In this document: positions 1-7,697 of the stretch, piece after piece
How the letters are laid out: the number at the start of each line of letters is the position of its first letter
How positions within the stretch are numbered: position 1 is the first letter of the stretch
From: Paracoccaceae bacterium
Lineage (GTDB): Bacteria > Pseudomonadota > Alphaproteobacteria > Rhodobacterales > Rhodobacteraceae
Reading direction: 5' to 3'
Length of the DNA: 64,000 bases
Assembly (NCBI GenBank): GCA_027486345.1
Contig: JAIXPH010000041.1
Coordinates: 20,372 to 84,371, forward strand
Translations under genes and position numbers: made by a program
Notes under the pieces: generated by a model
The model's database searches: none
What the model was told of the DNA's origin: nothing
The model's input: only the letters and a program-made list of their open reading frames with translations

Positions 1-71
1 TTGGCGTAAAGCACCAAAAGCGCCTCATCGGGCGCATCGTCCAGGGCTTCGGTCGTGGTGTCCCGTGGCAT
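1..71 (-). CDS. RNA polymerase sigma factor, ECF-like, N-terminal fragment
   Basis: Only the first 23 codons are inside the window; the gene continues past the left edge. The translation MPRDTTTEALDDAPDEALLV followed by LYA resembles the start of ECF sigma-70 factors of Rhodobacteraceae, where a DEALL(V)-YA helix opens region 2. It lies downstream of the EF-hand protein gene on the same strand, with a strong hairpin in the 81-base gap, so the two may form an operon with partial attenuation. The family assignment is inferred from a short stretch, and no DNA-binding region can be seen. Confidence 0.6.
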   Translation of the reverse strand, partial: MPRDTTTEALDDAPDEALLVLYA

Positions 72-116
72 GTCCATCCGGTTCCGATAGCCGGTTTGCC
101 CGGCCCGCGCAAATCC

Positions 117-145
117 GCCCCGCCCCGGACGATCCGGGGCGGGGC
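117..145 (-). terminator. Perfect 13-bp hairpin between EF-hand gene and sigma factor gene
   Basis: Arms 117-129 and 133-145 are exact reverse complements around a 3-base loop. The hairpin begins 8 bases after the EF-hand stop codon. On the minus strand it is followed only by a weak T-run (GGATTTG), so it may be a leaky terminator or attenuator that lowers sigma factor expression rather than a full stop. Confidence 0.6.
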
Positions 146-152
146 AGCACAA

Positions 153-719
153 TCAGTTCTGCCAGAAGCGCCAGCCGTGACCGCCGCCATGATGGCCGCG
201 CCCGTGACCTTCGCCGCCACGGCCCTCACCACCGGGGCCTTCGGCACGCAGCGCGTCCAGTTCGGCCTGCGTCACCGCGCCATCGCCATCGGCATCGGCA
301 CGGTCGAACAGCATCGCCGGACCGGGACGCGCGGCCAGTTCGGCGGCGGTCAACAAACCATCACCATCTGTGTCCAGATTGGCCACCATCTGCGTCGCCA
401 TTTCGGTGGCGCGGGTCGTCATCTCGGCCACGCGGGCGGCAGCCAGTTCTTCGGCCGACAGCTTGCCATCCTTGTTGGCGTCGATCTTGCCAGCCTCGGC
501 GGCGCGCCATGCGGTCAGTTCCGCCTCGGTCACCTTGCCGTCCTTGTCGGCATCGACGGCGGCGAAGTCAAAGCGCGGTCCCCGATCCATGCCCGGTCCA
601 CCCATCTCCATCCCCGGCATGTCGCCCATCGGGCCACGGTCGGCCAGCGCTGCAGAGGAAAAGGCGGCGCCGGTGACGGCGGCAAGGGCAAGCGCGGTCA
701 GGATGTTCTGGAACTTCAT
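153..719 (-). CDS. EF-hand domain secreted protein
   Basis: 188 aa. Residues 1-26 form a signal peptide ending in AALA, so the protein is probably periplasmic. Four calcium-binding loops of the DxDxDG type are visible at about residues 56-67 (DADKDGKVTEAE), 80-91 (DANKDGKLSAEE), 116-127 (DTDGDGLLTAAE) and 142-153 (DADGDGAVTQAE). The tail from about residue 160 is rich in Gly and His (GHGRGHHGGGHGW), which could bind metal. The gene lies just upstream of a sigma factor on the same strand. A link to envelope or metal stress sensing is inference; calcium binding follows from the loops. Confidence 0.85.
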   Translation of the reverse strand: MKFQNILTALALAAVTGAAFSSAALADRGPMGDMPGMEMGGPGMDRGPRFDFAAVDADKDGKVTEAELTAWRAAEAGKIDANKDGKLSAEELAAARVAEMTTRATEMATQMVANLDTDGDGLLTAAELAARPGPAMLFDRADADGDGAVTQAELDALRAEGPGGEGRGGEGHGRGHHGGGHGWRFWQN

Positions 720-1022
720 GATCTTGTTCTCCTCACGGGGCCGACGTCCTGTCCGCCCATCTGCAAGGTCAAACGGGGCAGCGCGGGCTTTCCGTCGCGC
801 AGAGTTCGGAAATCCGCATCACGGAAACGCGAGCGGGACCTTCTGCCGATTTGTCGCACCTGCGGGGGATTTTCCGCGCTGTGGCGATCTGTCCCCTCAA
901 CATTCGCGGAGCGACACACTAGGTTTACGTCTTGGTCAGATCGTCCGCCTCCAAGACTGCACAGGGGCCGCTTCAGACGATCAGGCCTTCAAGGGAAACC
1001 GGGACAAAGGCGGAAGGCACGC
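720..1022. other. Divergent intergenic region without a supported gene
   Basis: 303 bases separate the EF-hand gene (minus) from the DUF983 gene (plus) and must hold both promoters. Open frames across it lack ribosome sites and have no recognisable domains. The base composition is close to that of the flanks. I could not assign a promoter with confidence. Confidence 0.6.
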
Positions 1023-1427
1023 ATGCCGGACGGGCAAGAGATATTGCAGGGTGTGATCGAAACCGACCGCCCGGTGAAACCCGCGATGCTGCGCGGGTGG
1101 CGGTGCCGTTGCCCCAATTGCGGCACGGGACCGATGCTGCGCGGCTATCTGACGGTGCGTGACCATTGCGCCGTCTGCGGCGAGGAATTGCACCATCAAC
1201 GCGCCGATGACGGTCCGGCCTACCTCACGATCCTGATCGTGGGCCATCTGCTGGCACCGATCATGCTCTATGTGTTCACCGAATACCAACCCGATCCGCT
1301 GGTCGCCTCGTCGGTCTTTTCGGTGGGCGCGGTGGCGCTGTCGCTGTATCTGCTGCCGCGTCTGAAGGGGGCCTTGGTCGCCTTGCAATGGGCGAAACGG
1401 ATGCACGGCTTCGGAGGCCGCGCTTGA
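1023..1427 (+). CDS. DUF983 family membrane protein
   Basis: 134 aa. A zinc-ribbon-like module (C30-P-N-C33 and C49-A-V-C52) precedes two hydrophobic helices at about residues 68-90 and 95-118, the layout typical of DUF983 proteins. The biochemical role of the family is not established. The ATG is preceded by a purine-rich site (AAGGCGGAAGG). The stop codon overlaps the TTG start of the Nudix gene (TTGA), so the two are probably co-translated. The longer upstream open frame has no plausible start or domain and is not used. Confidence 0.85.
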   Translation: MPDGQEILQGVIETDRPVKPAMLRGWRCRCPNCGTGPMLRGYLTVRDHCAVCGEELHHQRADDGPAYLTILIVGHLLAPIMLYVFTEYQPDPLVASSVFSVGAVALSLYLLPRLKGALVALQWAKRMHGFGGRA

Positions 1428-2029
1428 GCGAGGCGATCCGACCCGCCGCAACACTCGTCCTGCTGCGCCAAGGTGCGGCGGGGCCAGAGGTGCTGATGGG
1501 GATGCGCGGCGCGCAGGCGGTGTTCATGCCGTCGAAATACGTCTTTCCGGGCGGGGGCGTCGATGCCGCCGACCATGCCGCAGGGACAGTGGCGGCGCTG
1601 TCGGACCTGTGCCGTCACCGCCTGTCGCTGTACCTGCCGGACGATGCCCCTGCCCCCGATGCGCTGGCGGCGGCAGGTTTGCGCGAACTGGCCGAAGAGA
1701 CCGGCCTGACCCTGACCGAAGGTGCCGCTCACTTGCGCTTCATCTTCCGCGCCATCACGCCGCCGGGTCGCAGCCGCCGCTTTGACGCGCGATTCTTCCT
1801 TGTCGATGCGGCCCATGTGGCTGGCGATGCCGAGGATTTCAGCGCCGCGTCGGATGAGCTGTCGCATCTGCACTGGATCGGCATCGGTGCCGCCCGCGCG
1901 CTGGACCTGCCCTTCATCACCGAAGTTGTTCTGGCCGAGGTCGCGGCGATGCTGTCCGGCGTGCCGGATCAGGGCGTGCCCTTCTTTGACAACTCTGGTC
2001 CTGTGCCGACCTTCCGCCGTCTGGTCTGA
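1424..2029 (+). CDS. Nudix hydrolase
   Basis: 201 aa from a TTG start. A Nudix fold is indicated by FPGGGVD near the N-terminus and by the catalytic box AGLRELAEETGL around residues 80-95. A long insertion separates the glycine of the box from the REL-EE helix, as in NUDT19-like acyl-CoA or ADP-ribose class enzymes. The TTG is chosen because GGAGG lies 6 bases upstream and its T overlaps the DUF983 stop; an in-frame ATG at 1388 has no ribosome site and would overlap DUF983 by 40 bases. The substrate cannot be told from sequence. The stop abuts that of the convergent desaturase. Confidence 0.88.
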   Translation: MSEAIRPAATLVLLRQGAAGPEVLMGMRGAQAVFMPSKYVFPGGGVDAADHAAGTVAALSDLCRHRLSLYLPDDAPAPDALAAAGLRELAEETGLTLTEGAAHLRFIFRAITPPGRSRRFDARFFLVDAAHVAGDAEDFSAASDELSHLHWIGIGAARALDLPFITEVVLAEVAAMLSGVPDQGVPFFDNSGPVPTFRRLV

Positions 2030-2983
2030 CTATTCGGCGGGCTGCGACCGGGTGGCGATGTATTCGGCACGTTCCTGTGCTGCCACCTCTCCGCCCGGCA
2101 TGAGGGGATGCGGCACGGGGTCCTTGGCGCGCAGGGCATAGCGGCGGAAGACCTCAAGGTAACTGCGATAGACGTAGTGATCGTTCCGGCGACGATAATG
2201 GTCGCGGTTCTGCGCATAAAGCGCGGGCAGTTGATACCACGGCACGGCGGGGTGCATGTGGTGCACCACATGCAGATTGTTGTTCAGAAACAGCAGCGCC
2301 AGCGGGCCGCGATCCTCGACGATCACGGTGCGGGCGCGGGCGGCCTGATGGGCACGGTGTTCCAGAAAGGTGCGGATTTTCAACACCGCATGGCCGATCC
2401 AGACGGCGGCCAGATAGGCCCACCACGGCATCGCCGCCACCCAGAGCCAGACTACCACCGGGATCAGGCCGAGCAGATGCAGCCCCCAATCGCGACGGAT
2501 GCCCGGGGCGTTCTGGCGGATCAGGCGGGATTCCGTGGTCAGCCAGTGGATGTTTCCCAGCACCGACCCCACGACGATGCGCCCCACCAGCGTGTTGTTC
2601 ACCCGCTGCACGGCCTTGAGCCAGCCCGGCAGCCGCGCCCAGACCGACGGGTCCATGTAATTCGATTCCGGGTCGTCATAAGGATCGGTCAGCACCGGGT
2701 CATGGTGATGCGCCAGATGGGTGTCGCGAAAGCGGCCATAGGGCACCGTCAGGCCCAGCGCCGGGGTGCCGATGACCTCGTTCATCCAAGCGGCGCGGAA
2801 GGGATGGCCGTGCAGCAATTCATGCTGAAGCGAAGAGAACTGCGCCACCGCCAGCCCGGTCAGGATCACCGCGAGCACCGGGGAAGGCCCGTAAAGCACC
2901 GTCGTGCCAAGCGCCCAGAGCGCGTAGGTCGCCGCGAGCATCAGCAGCGTGGGCCATTCGACGGCGGGAGTGGTCTGGCGCAT
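2030..2983 (-). CDS. Membrane fatty acid desaturase family protein
   Basis: 317 aa with the three histidine boxes of the membrane di-iron desaturase/hydroxylase family: HELLH at 54-58, HLAHHH at 89-94 and HVVHH near residue 240. Hydrophobic segments lie at about 15-50 and 165-205, consistent with two membrane hairpins. The enzyme should act on an acyl or carotenoid-like lipid in the inner membrane using O2 and an electron donor; the substrate is not evident. The gene is convergent with the Nudix gene with no gap. The upstream 93 bases hold its likely promoter and no clear ribosome site. Confidence 0.85.
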   Translation of the reverse strand: MRQTTPAVEWPTLLMLAATYALWALGTTVLYGPSPVLAVILTGLAVAQFSSLQHELLHGHPFRAAWMNEVIGTPALGLTVPYGRFRDTHLAHHHDPVLTDPYDDPESNYMDPSVWARLPGWLKAVQRVNNTLVGRIVVGSVLGNIHWLTTESRLIRQNAPGIRRDWGLHLLGLIPVVVWLWVAAMPWWAYLAAVWIGHAVLKIRTFLEHRAHQAARARTVIVEDRGPLALLFLNNNLHVVHHMHPAVPWYQLPALYAQNRDHYRRRNDHYVYRSYLEVFRRYALRAKDPVPHPLMPGGEVAAQERAEYIATRSQPAE

Positions 2984-3076
2984 GGTTCGGTCCGGTCAGG
3001 TCTTGATCTGCCCTTAGTCCGTCCCGCCCCGCGCCGCTAGGCAGAATGCGCCATGGCCTGACGCAAAACACCCATC

Positions 3077-3595
3077 TCAATAATCCCGCAACAGCGACAG
3101 ATCATAGCCGTTCCAGCGCAGGATATCGCGCGCGGCGGTGCGGCGGTCTGCGGGCAGGCGGGCATCGCGGTTCAGGATCACGCCGAAACTGCCATCAGGC
3201 GTGCCCAGCACCAGCGTCCGGATGTCGGCATCGACCCACAGCACCCACCATGTGCGGTCCAAGGGCGCCTGCGCCCGCTCCACCGGGCGCAACTGGCCCG
3301 GTCCCGTGACCGCCAGCGGACCGCGATAGACGGTGCTGACACCGTTCAGGCAAAGCTGCGCCGTGGCATAAAGCCCGCGCGTCGTCTGCGAAAGTTCCAG
3401 TCCGCCCGCCCCACAGCCCAGATCAGCGCGGGTGGCAAAGGTCGCCACCTGCGTCCAGCGCCCGGTCAATTGCGCAGGGTCCGTCACGGCATTGGCCCAG
3501 ATTTGCGTCTGTGGCCTGCGGAACGACACGGTTTCCACCGGCAATTGCGCGCAGGCGGCCAGCAACAGCATGGAGAGGGCGATCAGTCGATGCAC
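3077..3595 (-). CDS. Lipocalin family lipoprotein (Blc-like)
   Basis: 172 aa from a GTG start. The signal HRLIALSMLLLAAC ends in a lipobox, so the mature protein is lipid-anchored at the Cys. The body has lipocalin hallmarks: LTGRWTQVATF at the first strand, TWWVLWVDADIRTLVLGTP and FGVILNRD near the end, as in bacterial Blc. Such proteins bind lysolipids or other small hydrophobic ligands. The GTG at 3595 is chosen because GAGGTG sits 5 bases upstream and because the encoded signal peptide starts there. The gene overlaps the end of the upstream lipoprotein gene by 13 bases, indicating an operon. Confidence 0.8.
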   Translation of the reverse strand: MHRLIALSMLLLAACAQLPVETVSFRRPQTQIWANAVTDPAQLTGRWTQVATFATRADLGCGAGGLELSQTTRGLYATAQLCLNGVSTVYRGPLAVTGPGQLRPVERAQAPLDRTWWVLWVDADIRTLVLGTPDGSFGVILNRDARLPADRRTAARDILRWNGYDLSLLRDY

Positions 3596-4116
3596 AGGGT
3601 CACCTCGCGGCCATCGGACTGCAACACCGGATTGCAGCCGATCATGGGGGTGATCGGCGCGCAGGTGCGCGAGCGGGCCAGACATTCGGTTTCGCAATCG
3701 GTCTGGCGACGGCAGGACTTGCCCGCATCGCGCGTTTGCCGAAAGCAGCTAAAGGCCACGGTATCTCCCACCCGGCCCCAGACGCCGCCGGTGGATTTGC
3801 ACTCCAGCGCCTGCGGTGTGACGGGGATGGAGGGCACCTCGGGCGGCGCGCTGGCCGCCTGTGCGGCGACGGGCTCTGCGCTGGGTGCTGGCGCGGTTGG
3901 GGCGGCCTGTGGGACGGCGGCGGGCGCCGTCAGGGGTGCGGGCGCGTTCTGGGCCTTCGGCGCATCGAGCGATGTCACCTGCACCGCACCCAGCGTGATG
4001 GGATTTGCCTGCGCCGCAGCCGCCTTGTCCGCTCGGCCCGGCAGCGCAAGCTGGCAGCCCGCCAGAATGGGCAGGGCAAGGCACAGCAAAAGGGTCAGCT
4101 GGGGCGCGCGCATCAT
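3583..4116 (-). CDS. Lipoprotein with Ala/Pro-rich linker and Cys-rich C-terminus
   Basis: 177 aa. LLLCLALPILAGC is a signal with lipobox LAGC. A low-complexity Ala/Pro linker spans about residues 50-100. The C-terminal 75 residues carry eight cysteines (for example ECKS, FSCF, SCRRQTDCETEC, RTCAP, IGCNP, LCID), suggesting a disulfide-bonded periplasmic domain. I do not recognise the family. Its 3-prime end overlaps the lipocalin gene, so the two lipoproteins are likely co-expressed at the envelope. Confidence 0.75.
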   Translation of the reverse strand: MMRAPQLTLLLCLALPILAGCQLALPGRADKAAAAQANPITLGAVQVTSLDAPKAQNAPAPLTAPAAVPQAAPTAPAPSAEPVAAQAASAPPEVPSIPVTPQALECKSTGGVWGRVGDTVAFSCFRQTRDAGKSCRRQTDCETECLARSRTCAPITPMIGCNPVLQSDGREVTLCID

Positions 4117-4155
4117 CCCCCCACTTGGACCGAAGCGGCCAAGTCCCGCAAGCCC

Positions 4156-5202
4156 TCAATAGGGTTGGGGATGCGCCCGATGGGTGGCGGCGATGTCATC
4201 GCGCAGGTCATCCGTCATCGTCAGATCCGCCGCCCCGATGTTCGTGGCAAGCTGCGCGACCGAGGTCGCCCCGATGATCGGGATGCAGGGAAAGGGCCGC
4301 TCCATCGCCCAGGCAATCGCCATCTGGCAGGGGTCCACCCCGTGCCGCGCCGCCACGCCCAGATAGGCCGCAACCGCCGGAAACACCTGCGGCGTGATCC
4401 GCCCGCCCAGATCGGGCACATGCGACCGGCGCGTCTTGTCTGGCGTCACGTCGCCCGCGTATTTGCCCGACAGCAACCCCGCCGCCAGCGGCGAATAGGC
4501 CAGAAGCGGCATCTCCTCCATCACCGCAAGCTCGGCCCAGTCGCTGTCGAACTGGCGGCAAAGCAAGGAGTATTCGTTCTGCACGGTCATCATGCGCGGC
4601 AACCCGTTGACCTGCGCCAGATGCAGCCAACGCGCCGCCCCCCAGACGCTTTCGTTGGAGATGCCCGCATGGCGGATTTTGCCCTCGGTCACCAAGGCTT
4701 GCAGCGTGCGCAGCACTTCCAGCATATGATCGGTGACTTGGGCCACATCGCCGCGCCCGCGCGGATCGTAATTCCAGATCTGGCGGAAGTAATAGCCGCC
4801 CCGGTTGGGCCAATGCAGTTGATAAAGGTCGATGTAATCGGTCTGCAGCCGCCGCAGCGATCCCTCAACCGCCGTGCGGATGGTGGCGGCGCTGATCGGC
4901 GCGCCATCCCGCACCGCCTTTTGCCCGGCCCCTGCCACCTTTGTCGCGATCACCAGATGGTCGCGCCCGCCGCGTGCGGCCAGCCATGTGCCGATGATCT
5001 CTTCGGTCCGGCCTACGGTTTCGGCGCGGATCGGGGCCACGGGGTAGATTTCCGCCGTGTCCCAGAAGGTGATGCCCCGCTCCAGCGCAAGATCGGCCTG
5101 CGCGTGGCCCTCGGCCTCGGTGTTGTGGCTGCCCCAGGTCATGGTGCCAAGGCACAGCGCCGAGACGGTCAGGCCGGTGCGGCCAAGCGGGACGGTTTTC
5201 AT
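4156..5202 (-). CDS. Aldo/keto reductase, Tas-like
   Basis: 348 aa, the usual size of the Tas branch. The TIM-barrel reductase tetrad is present: Asp48 and Tyr53 (FWDTAEIYPV), Lys88 (IATKVAG) and His130 (YQLHWPNR). It should reduce aldehydes or ketones with NADPH in the cytosol; the substrate is unknown. The ATG at 5202 is preceded by AGGAG at a good distance; upstream extension of the frame is into the divergent promoter. The gene is divergent from the ImuA-like gene, with only 124 bases between starts, so the LexA box there lies upstream of both. Confidence 0.9.
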   Translation of the reverse strand: MKTVPLGRTGLTVSALCLGTMTWGSHNTEAEGHAQADLALERGITFWDTAEIYPVAPIRAETVGRTEEIIGTWLAARGGRDHLVIATKVAGAGQKAVRDGAPISAATIRTAVEGSLRRLQTDYIDLYQLHWPNRGGYYFRQIWNYDPRGRGDVAQVTDHMLEVLRTLQALVTEGKIRHAGISNESVWGAARWLHLAQVNGLPRMMTVQNEYSLLCRQFDSDWAELAVMEEMPLLAYSPLAAGLLSGKYAGDVTPDKTRRSHVPDLGGRITPQVFPAVAAYLGVAARHGVDPCQMAIAWAMERPFPCIPIIGATSVAQLATNIGAADLTMTDDLRDDIAATHRAHPQPY

Positions 5203-5287
5203 CGGGGACAACTCCTGTGCGGTTGGCAGGCAGGGTAGCTTACGGGGCGGCGGGAGCAAGGGTGGCCAGGGGCGCACCGAAGGGAAA

Positions 5288-5316
5288 TTGAGAACATTTG
5301 CGGAACATGCTAATCT
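5288..5316 (+). promoter_or_regulatory. SOS promoter: LexA box inside a -35/-10 pair
   Basis: TTGAGA (5288-5293) and TAATCT (5311-5316) are spaced by exactly 17 bases. Within them lies GAAC-N7-GAAC (5292-5306), the reverse complement of the alphaproteobacterial LexA box; extended, it reads GAACAT-N5-GAACAT (5292-5308). LexA bound here would block RNA polymerase directly. The start codon of the ImuA-like gene is 10 bases after the -10. The same extended site occurs before lexA and at the photolyase start. Confidence 0.88.
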
Positions 5317-5326
5317 TGCAGGCACC

Positions 5327-5989
5327 ATGAGTCTGCCAATTGTCCAACGCCTCTCTCCCCCTGTGCGTCCGGTGCAGCCCCTGTTCGGGGGGCTGGGCCT
5401 GTCTTTGTCGCGCGTGCATGAATTCTGCGGCCCGGCGCGGGTGACGCTGGCGGTGCTGTTGATGGGGCAGATGGCCCAGTCAACGAAGGGGGGGCCGGTG
5501 ATCTGGGTGCTGCCCGGCTGGCAGGCAGAGCGGCTTTATCCTGACGGCATCATGCCCTTGGCCGATCCGGGGCGGCTGATCCTTGTGCGGGCGCGGCGGC
5601 CCGAGGACATGCTTTGGGCGGCGGAAGAGGCGCTCAAAAGCGGGGCCGCCCCCCTCGTGGTGGCCGAACTGCCGCAACCGCCAGGGCTGACCCCGGTGCG
5701 CCGCCTGCATCTGGCCGCCGAGGCCGGGACCGAAGCCGCCCGCCATGCCGGGCGCGGTCCGGTGCTGGGGGTGCTTCTGACGCCGGGGGATGGCGGGGCG
5801 GCGGGGGTGGAAAGCCGCTGGCGGATGGATTTCGCGCCTTCCCCCTCGAGCTTGATCGAGATGGGCGCGGCCTGGACCTTGCGCCGCCTGCGCGCGCGGA
5901 TGGAGCCTGAGGCCGAATGGCGGGTGCTGCGCGACGCCGAGGGTGGGCTGCGGCTGGGCGGCGGGGCGCAAGACCACAGGGGCCCGTGA
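5327..5989 (+). CDS. ImuA-like (SulA/RecA-fold related) SOS protein
   Basis: 220 aa. The order of motifs follows ImuA of the ImuA-ImuB-DnaE2 mutagenesis system: [20 protein letters not shown] at the N-terminus, [19 protein letters not shown], a [20 protein letters not shown] segment, an EEALKSGAA helix, the [10 protein letters not shown] helix and a late [13 protein letters not shown] strand. ImuA proteins act with the ImuB polymerase-like adaptor and DnaE2 in translesion synthesis. Neither partner is in this window; surE follows instead. The ATG lies just after an SOS promoter, supporting a damage-response role. The assignment rests on motif resemblance without an alignment. Confidence 0.75.
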   Translation: MSLPIVQRLSPPVRPVQPLFGGLGLSLSRVHEFCGPARVTLAVLLMGQMAQSTKGGPVIWVLPGWQAERLYPDGIMPLADPGRLILVRARRPEDMLWAAEEALKSGAAPLVVAELPQPPGLTPVRRLHLAAEAGTEAARHAGRGPVLGVLLTPGDGGAAGVESRWRMDFAPSPSSLIEMGAAWTLRRLRARMEPEAEWRVLRDAEGGLRLGGGAQDHRGP

Positions 5990-6168
5990 CCCGCCAGACC
6001 CCGCCACCGCCTGTGGCGGATCGGCACGCGGCGCGCCCTTGGCAGCACGCCCGACCCGACCGTGGCCGCAGGGGATCACCTTGGTGGCCATGCCCACAAA
6101 ACCCCCGCATCCGCTTGCCGCCCCGCCCCCCCTCGTCTAATCAGGGGGCCACAGCGAAAAGGCGGAAA

Positions 6169-6954
6169 ATGCGTATCCTGATCACCAATGACGACGGCAT
6201 CAACGCTCCGGGGTTGGAGGTGCTGACCGAAATCGCCCATGCCCTCGCAGGGGAAGGCGGAGAGGTCTGGACCGTGGCCCCCGCGTTCGAACAGTCGGGC
6301 GTCGGCCATTGCATCAGCTACACCAAGCCCACGATGATCGTGAAGCTGTCGCACCGTCGCTATGCGGCCGAAGGCAGCCCGGCGGATTGCGTGCTGGCGG
6401 GGATCTACGATGTGCTGGACGGCGCGAAACCCGACCTCGTGCTGTCGGGGGTGAACCGGGGCAACAACTCAGCCGAGAACGTGCTTTATTCCGGCACCAT
6501 CGGCGGCGCGATGGAAGCCGCCTTGCAAGGCATCCCGGCCATCGCGCTGTCGCAATTCTTCGGCCCCGCCATGGATGGTCTGGCCGATCCCTTCGAGGCC
6601 GCGCGCGTGCATGGCCCCGGCATCCTGCGCGCGCTGCTGGACAAAGGCATCTGGACGTCGGATGATTACCGGGTGTTTTACAATGTGAACTTCCCGCCCG
6701 TTGCCGCCGCGCAAGTGAAGGGCAGCCGTGTCGCCGCCCAAGGGTTCCGGCGCGACACCTCGTTTTCCGCCGAGGCGCAGATTTCCCCCACCGGGCGGCG
6801 CTATCTGTGGATCAAGGGCGGACCGCAGCAGACGCCCACCGCGGCGGGCACCGATGCGGCGGTCAACCTCGAAGGCTACATCTCGGTCACGCCGATGCGC
6901 GCCGATCTGACGGCGCATGATCTGCTGGCCGATCTTCAGGCGCGGCTCGCATGA
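6169..6954 (+). CDS. surE: 5'/3'-nucleotidase SurE
   Basis: 261 aa, normal for SurE. The N-terminal metal site [13 protein letters not shown] is complete (Asp-Asp), followed by [16 protein letters not shown] with the Asn ligand, and [11 protein letters not shown]. The enzyme removes phosphate from nucleoside monophosphates, usually with Mn or Mg, in the cytosol. GGCGGA precedes the ATG by 3 to 5 bases. Its last four bases overlap the start of pcm (ATGA), as in the conserved surE-pcm-nlpD cluster. The intergenic 179 bases before it contain no visible gene. Confidence 0.96.
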   Translation: MRILITNDDGINAPGLEVLTEIAHALAGEGGEVWTVAPAFEQSGVGHCISYTKPTMIVKLSHRRYAAEGSPADCVLAGIYDVLDGAKPDLVLSGVNRGNNSAENVLYSGTIGGAMEAALQGIPAIALSQFFGPAMDGLADPFEAARVHGPGILRALLDKGIWTSDDYRVFYNVNFPPVAAAQVKGSRVAAQGFRRDTSFSAEAQISPTGRRYLWIKGGPQQTPTAAGTDAAVNLEGYISVTPMRADLTAHDLLADLQARLA

Positions 6955-7619
6955 CGGACGGGGCGGATTTCCCCACCGAAGGGACGTCTGCCGAACGCAA
7001 GATGCGCTTTCTTTATGCTCTCCGCTCCCGTGGCGTGACCGACACCCGCGTGCTTCTGGCGATGGAACGCATCGACCGGGGCCATTTCGTGCGCGGCCTC
7101 TTCGCCGAGCGCGCCTATGAGGATATGCCCCTGCCCATCCCCTGCGGCCAGACGATCAGCCAGCCCTCAGTCGTGGGGCTGATGACGCAGGCGCTGGCGG
7201 TGCAGCCGCGCGACAAGGTGCTGGAGGTGGGGACAGGGTCCGGCTATCAGGCCGCGATCCTCAGCCAACTCGCCCGCCGGGTCTATACCGTGGACCGCCA
7301 CCGCCGTCTGGTGCGCGAGGCGTCCGAGACCTTCAACGCGCTGGACCTGAACAACATCACCGCCATCACCACCGATGGCAGTTTCGGCCTGCCCGATCAG
7401 GCCCCGTTTGACCGCATCATCGTCACCGCCGCCGCAGAGGACCCCCCCGGCCCGCTTTTGGCGCAACTGAAACTGGGCGGGATCATGGTGCTTCCGGTCG
7501 GCCAGTCCGATACGGTGCAGAGCCTGATCAAGGTCACGCGGCTGGAAACGGGTTTCGATTACGAAGAATTGCGTCCGGTGCGTTTTGTGCCGCTGGTCGA
7601 AGGCATCGCCGCCGATTGA
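6951..7619 (+). CDS. pcm: Protein-L-isoaspartate O-methyltransferase
   Basis: 222 aa. Family motifs are in order: RGHFV near residue 45, [14 protein letters not shown], the S-adenosylmethionine site [13 protein letters not shown] (about 84-96), the YTVDR acidic strand and [14 protein letters not shown]. The enzyme methylates isoaspartyl residues to start repair of aged proteins. The ATG overlaps the surE stop, implying translational coupling and a shared role in stationary-phase maintenance. The length and motifs are typical; nothing appears broken. Confidence 0.96.
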   Translation: MTDGADFPTEGTSAERKMRFLYALRSRGVTDTRVLLAMERIDRGHFVRGLFAERAYEDMPLPIPCGQTISQPSVVGLMTQALAVQPRDKVLEVGTGSGYQAAILSQLARRVYTVDRHRRLVREASETFNALDLNNITAITTDGSFGLPDQAPFDRIIVTAAAEDPPGPLLAQLKLGGIMVLPVGQSDTVQSLIKVTRLETGFDYEELRPVRFVPLVEGIAAD

Positions 7620-7697
7620 CCGCGGGCGCGTGACGGGCGAAACATGATGATAACAGCGCCGGGGCCAACCCGGGCGCAGGCAGCAAGAGGCCAAGGC

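Noticed and set aside
716..919. A 67-residue minus-strand frame upstream of the EF-hand gene
   Set aside because: Its composition is random-like, with no ribosome site, and it overlaps the EF-hand start.
96..1427. A 443-residue plus-strand open frame reading through the EF-hand gene into DUF983
   Set aside because: Only the part from 1023 has family motifs and a ribosome site; the upstream part is antisense to a clear EF-hand gene.
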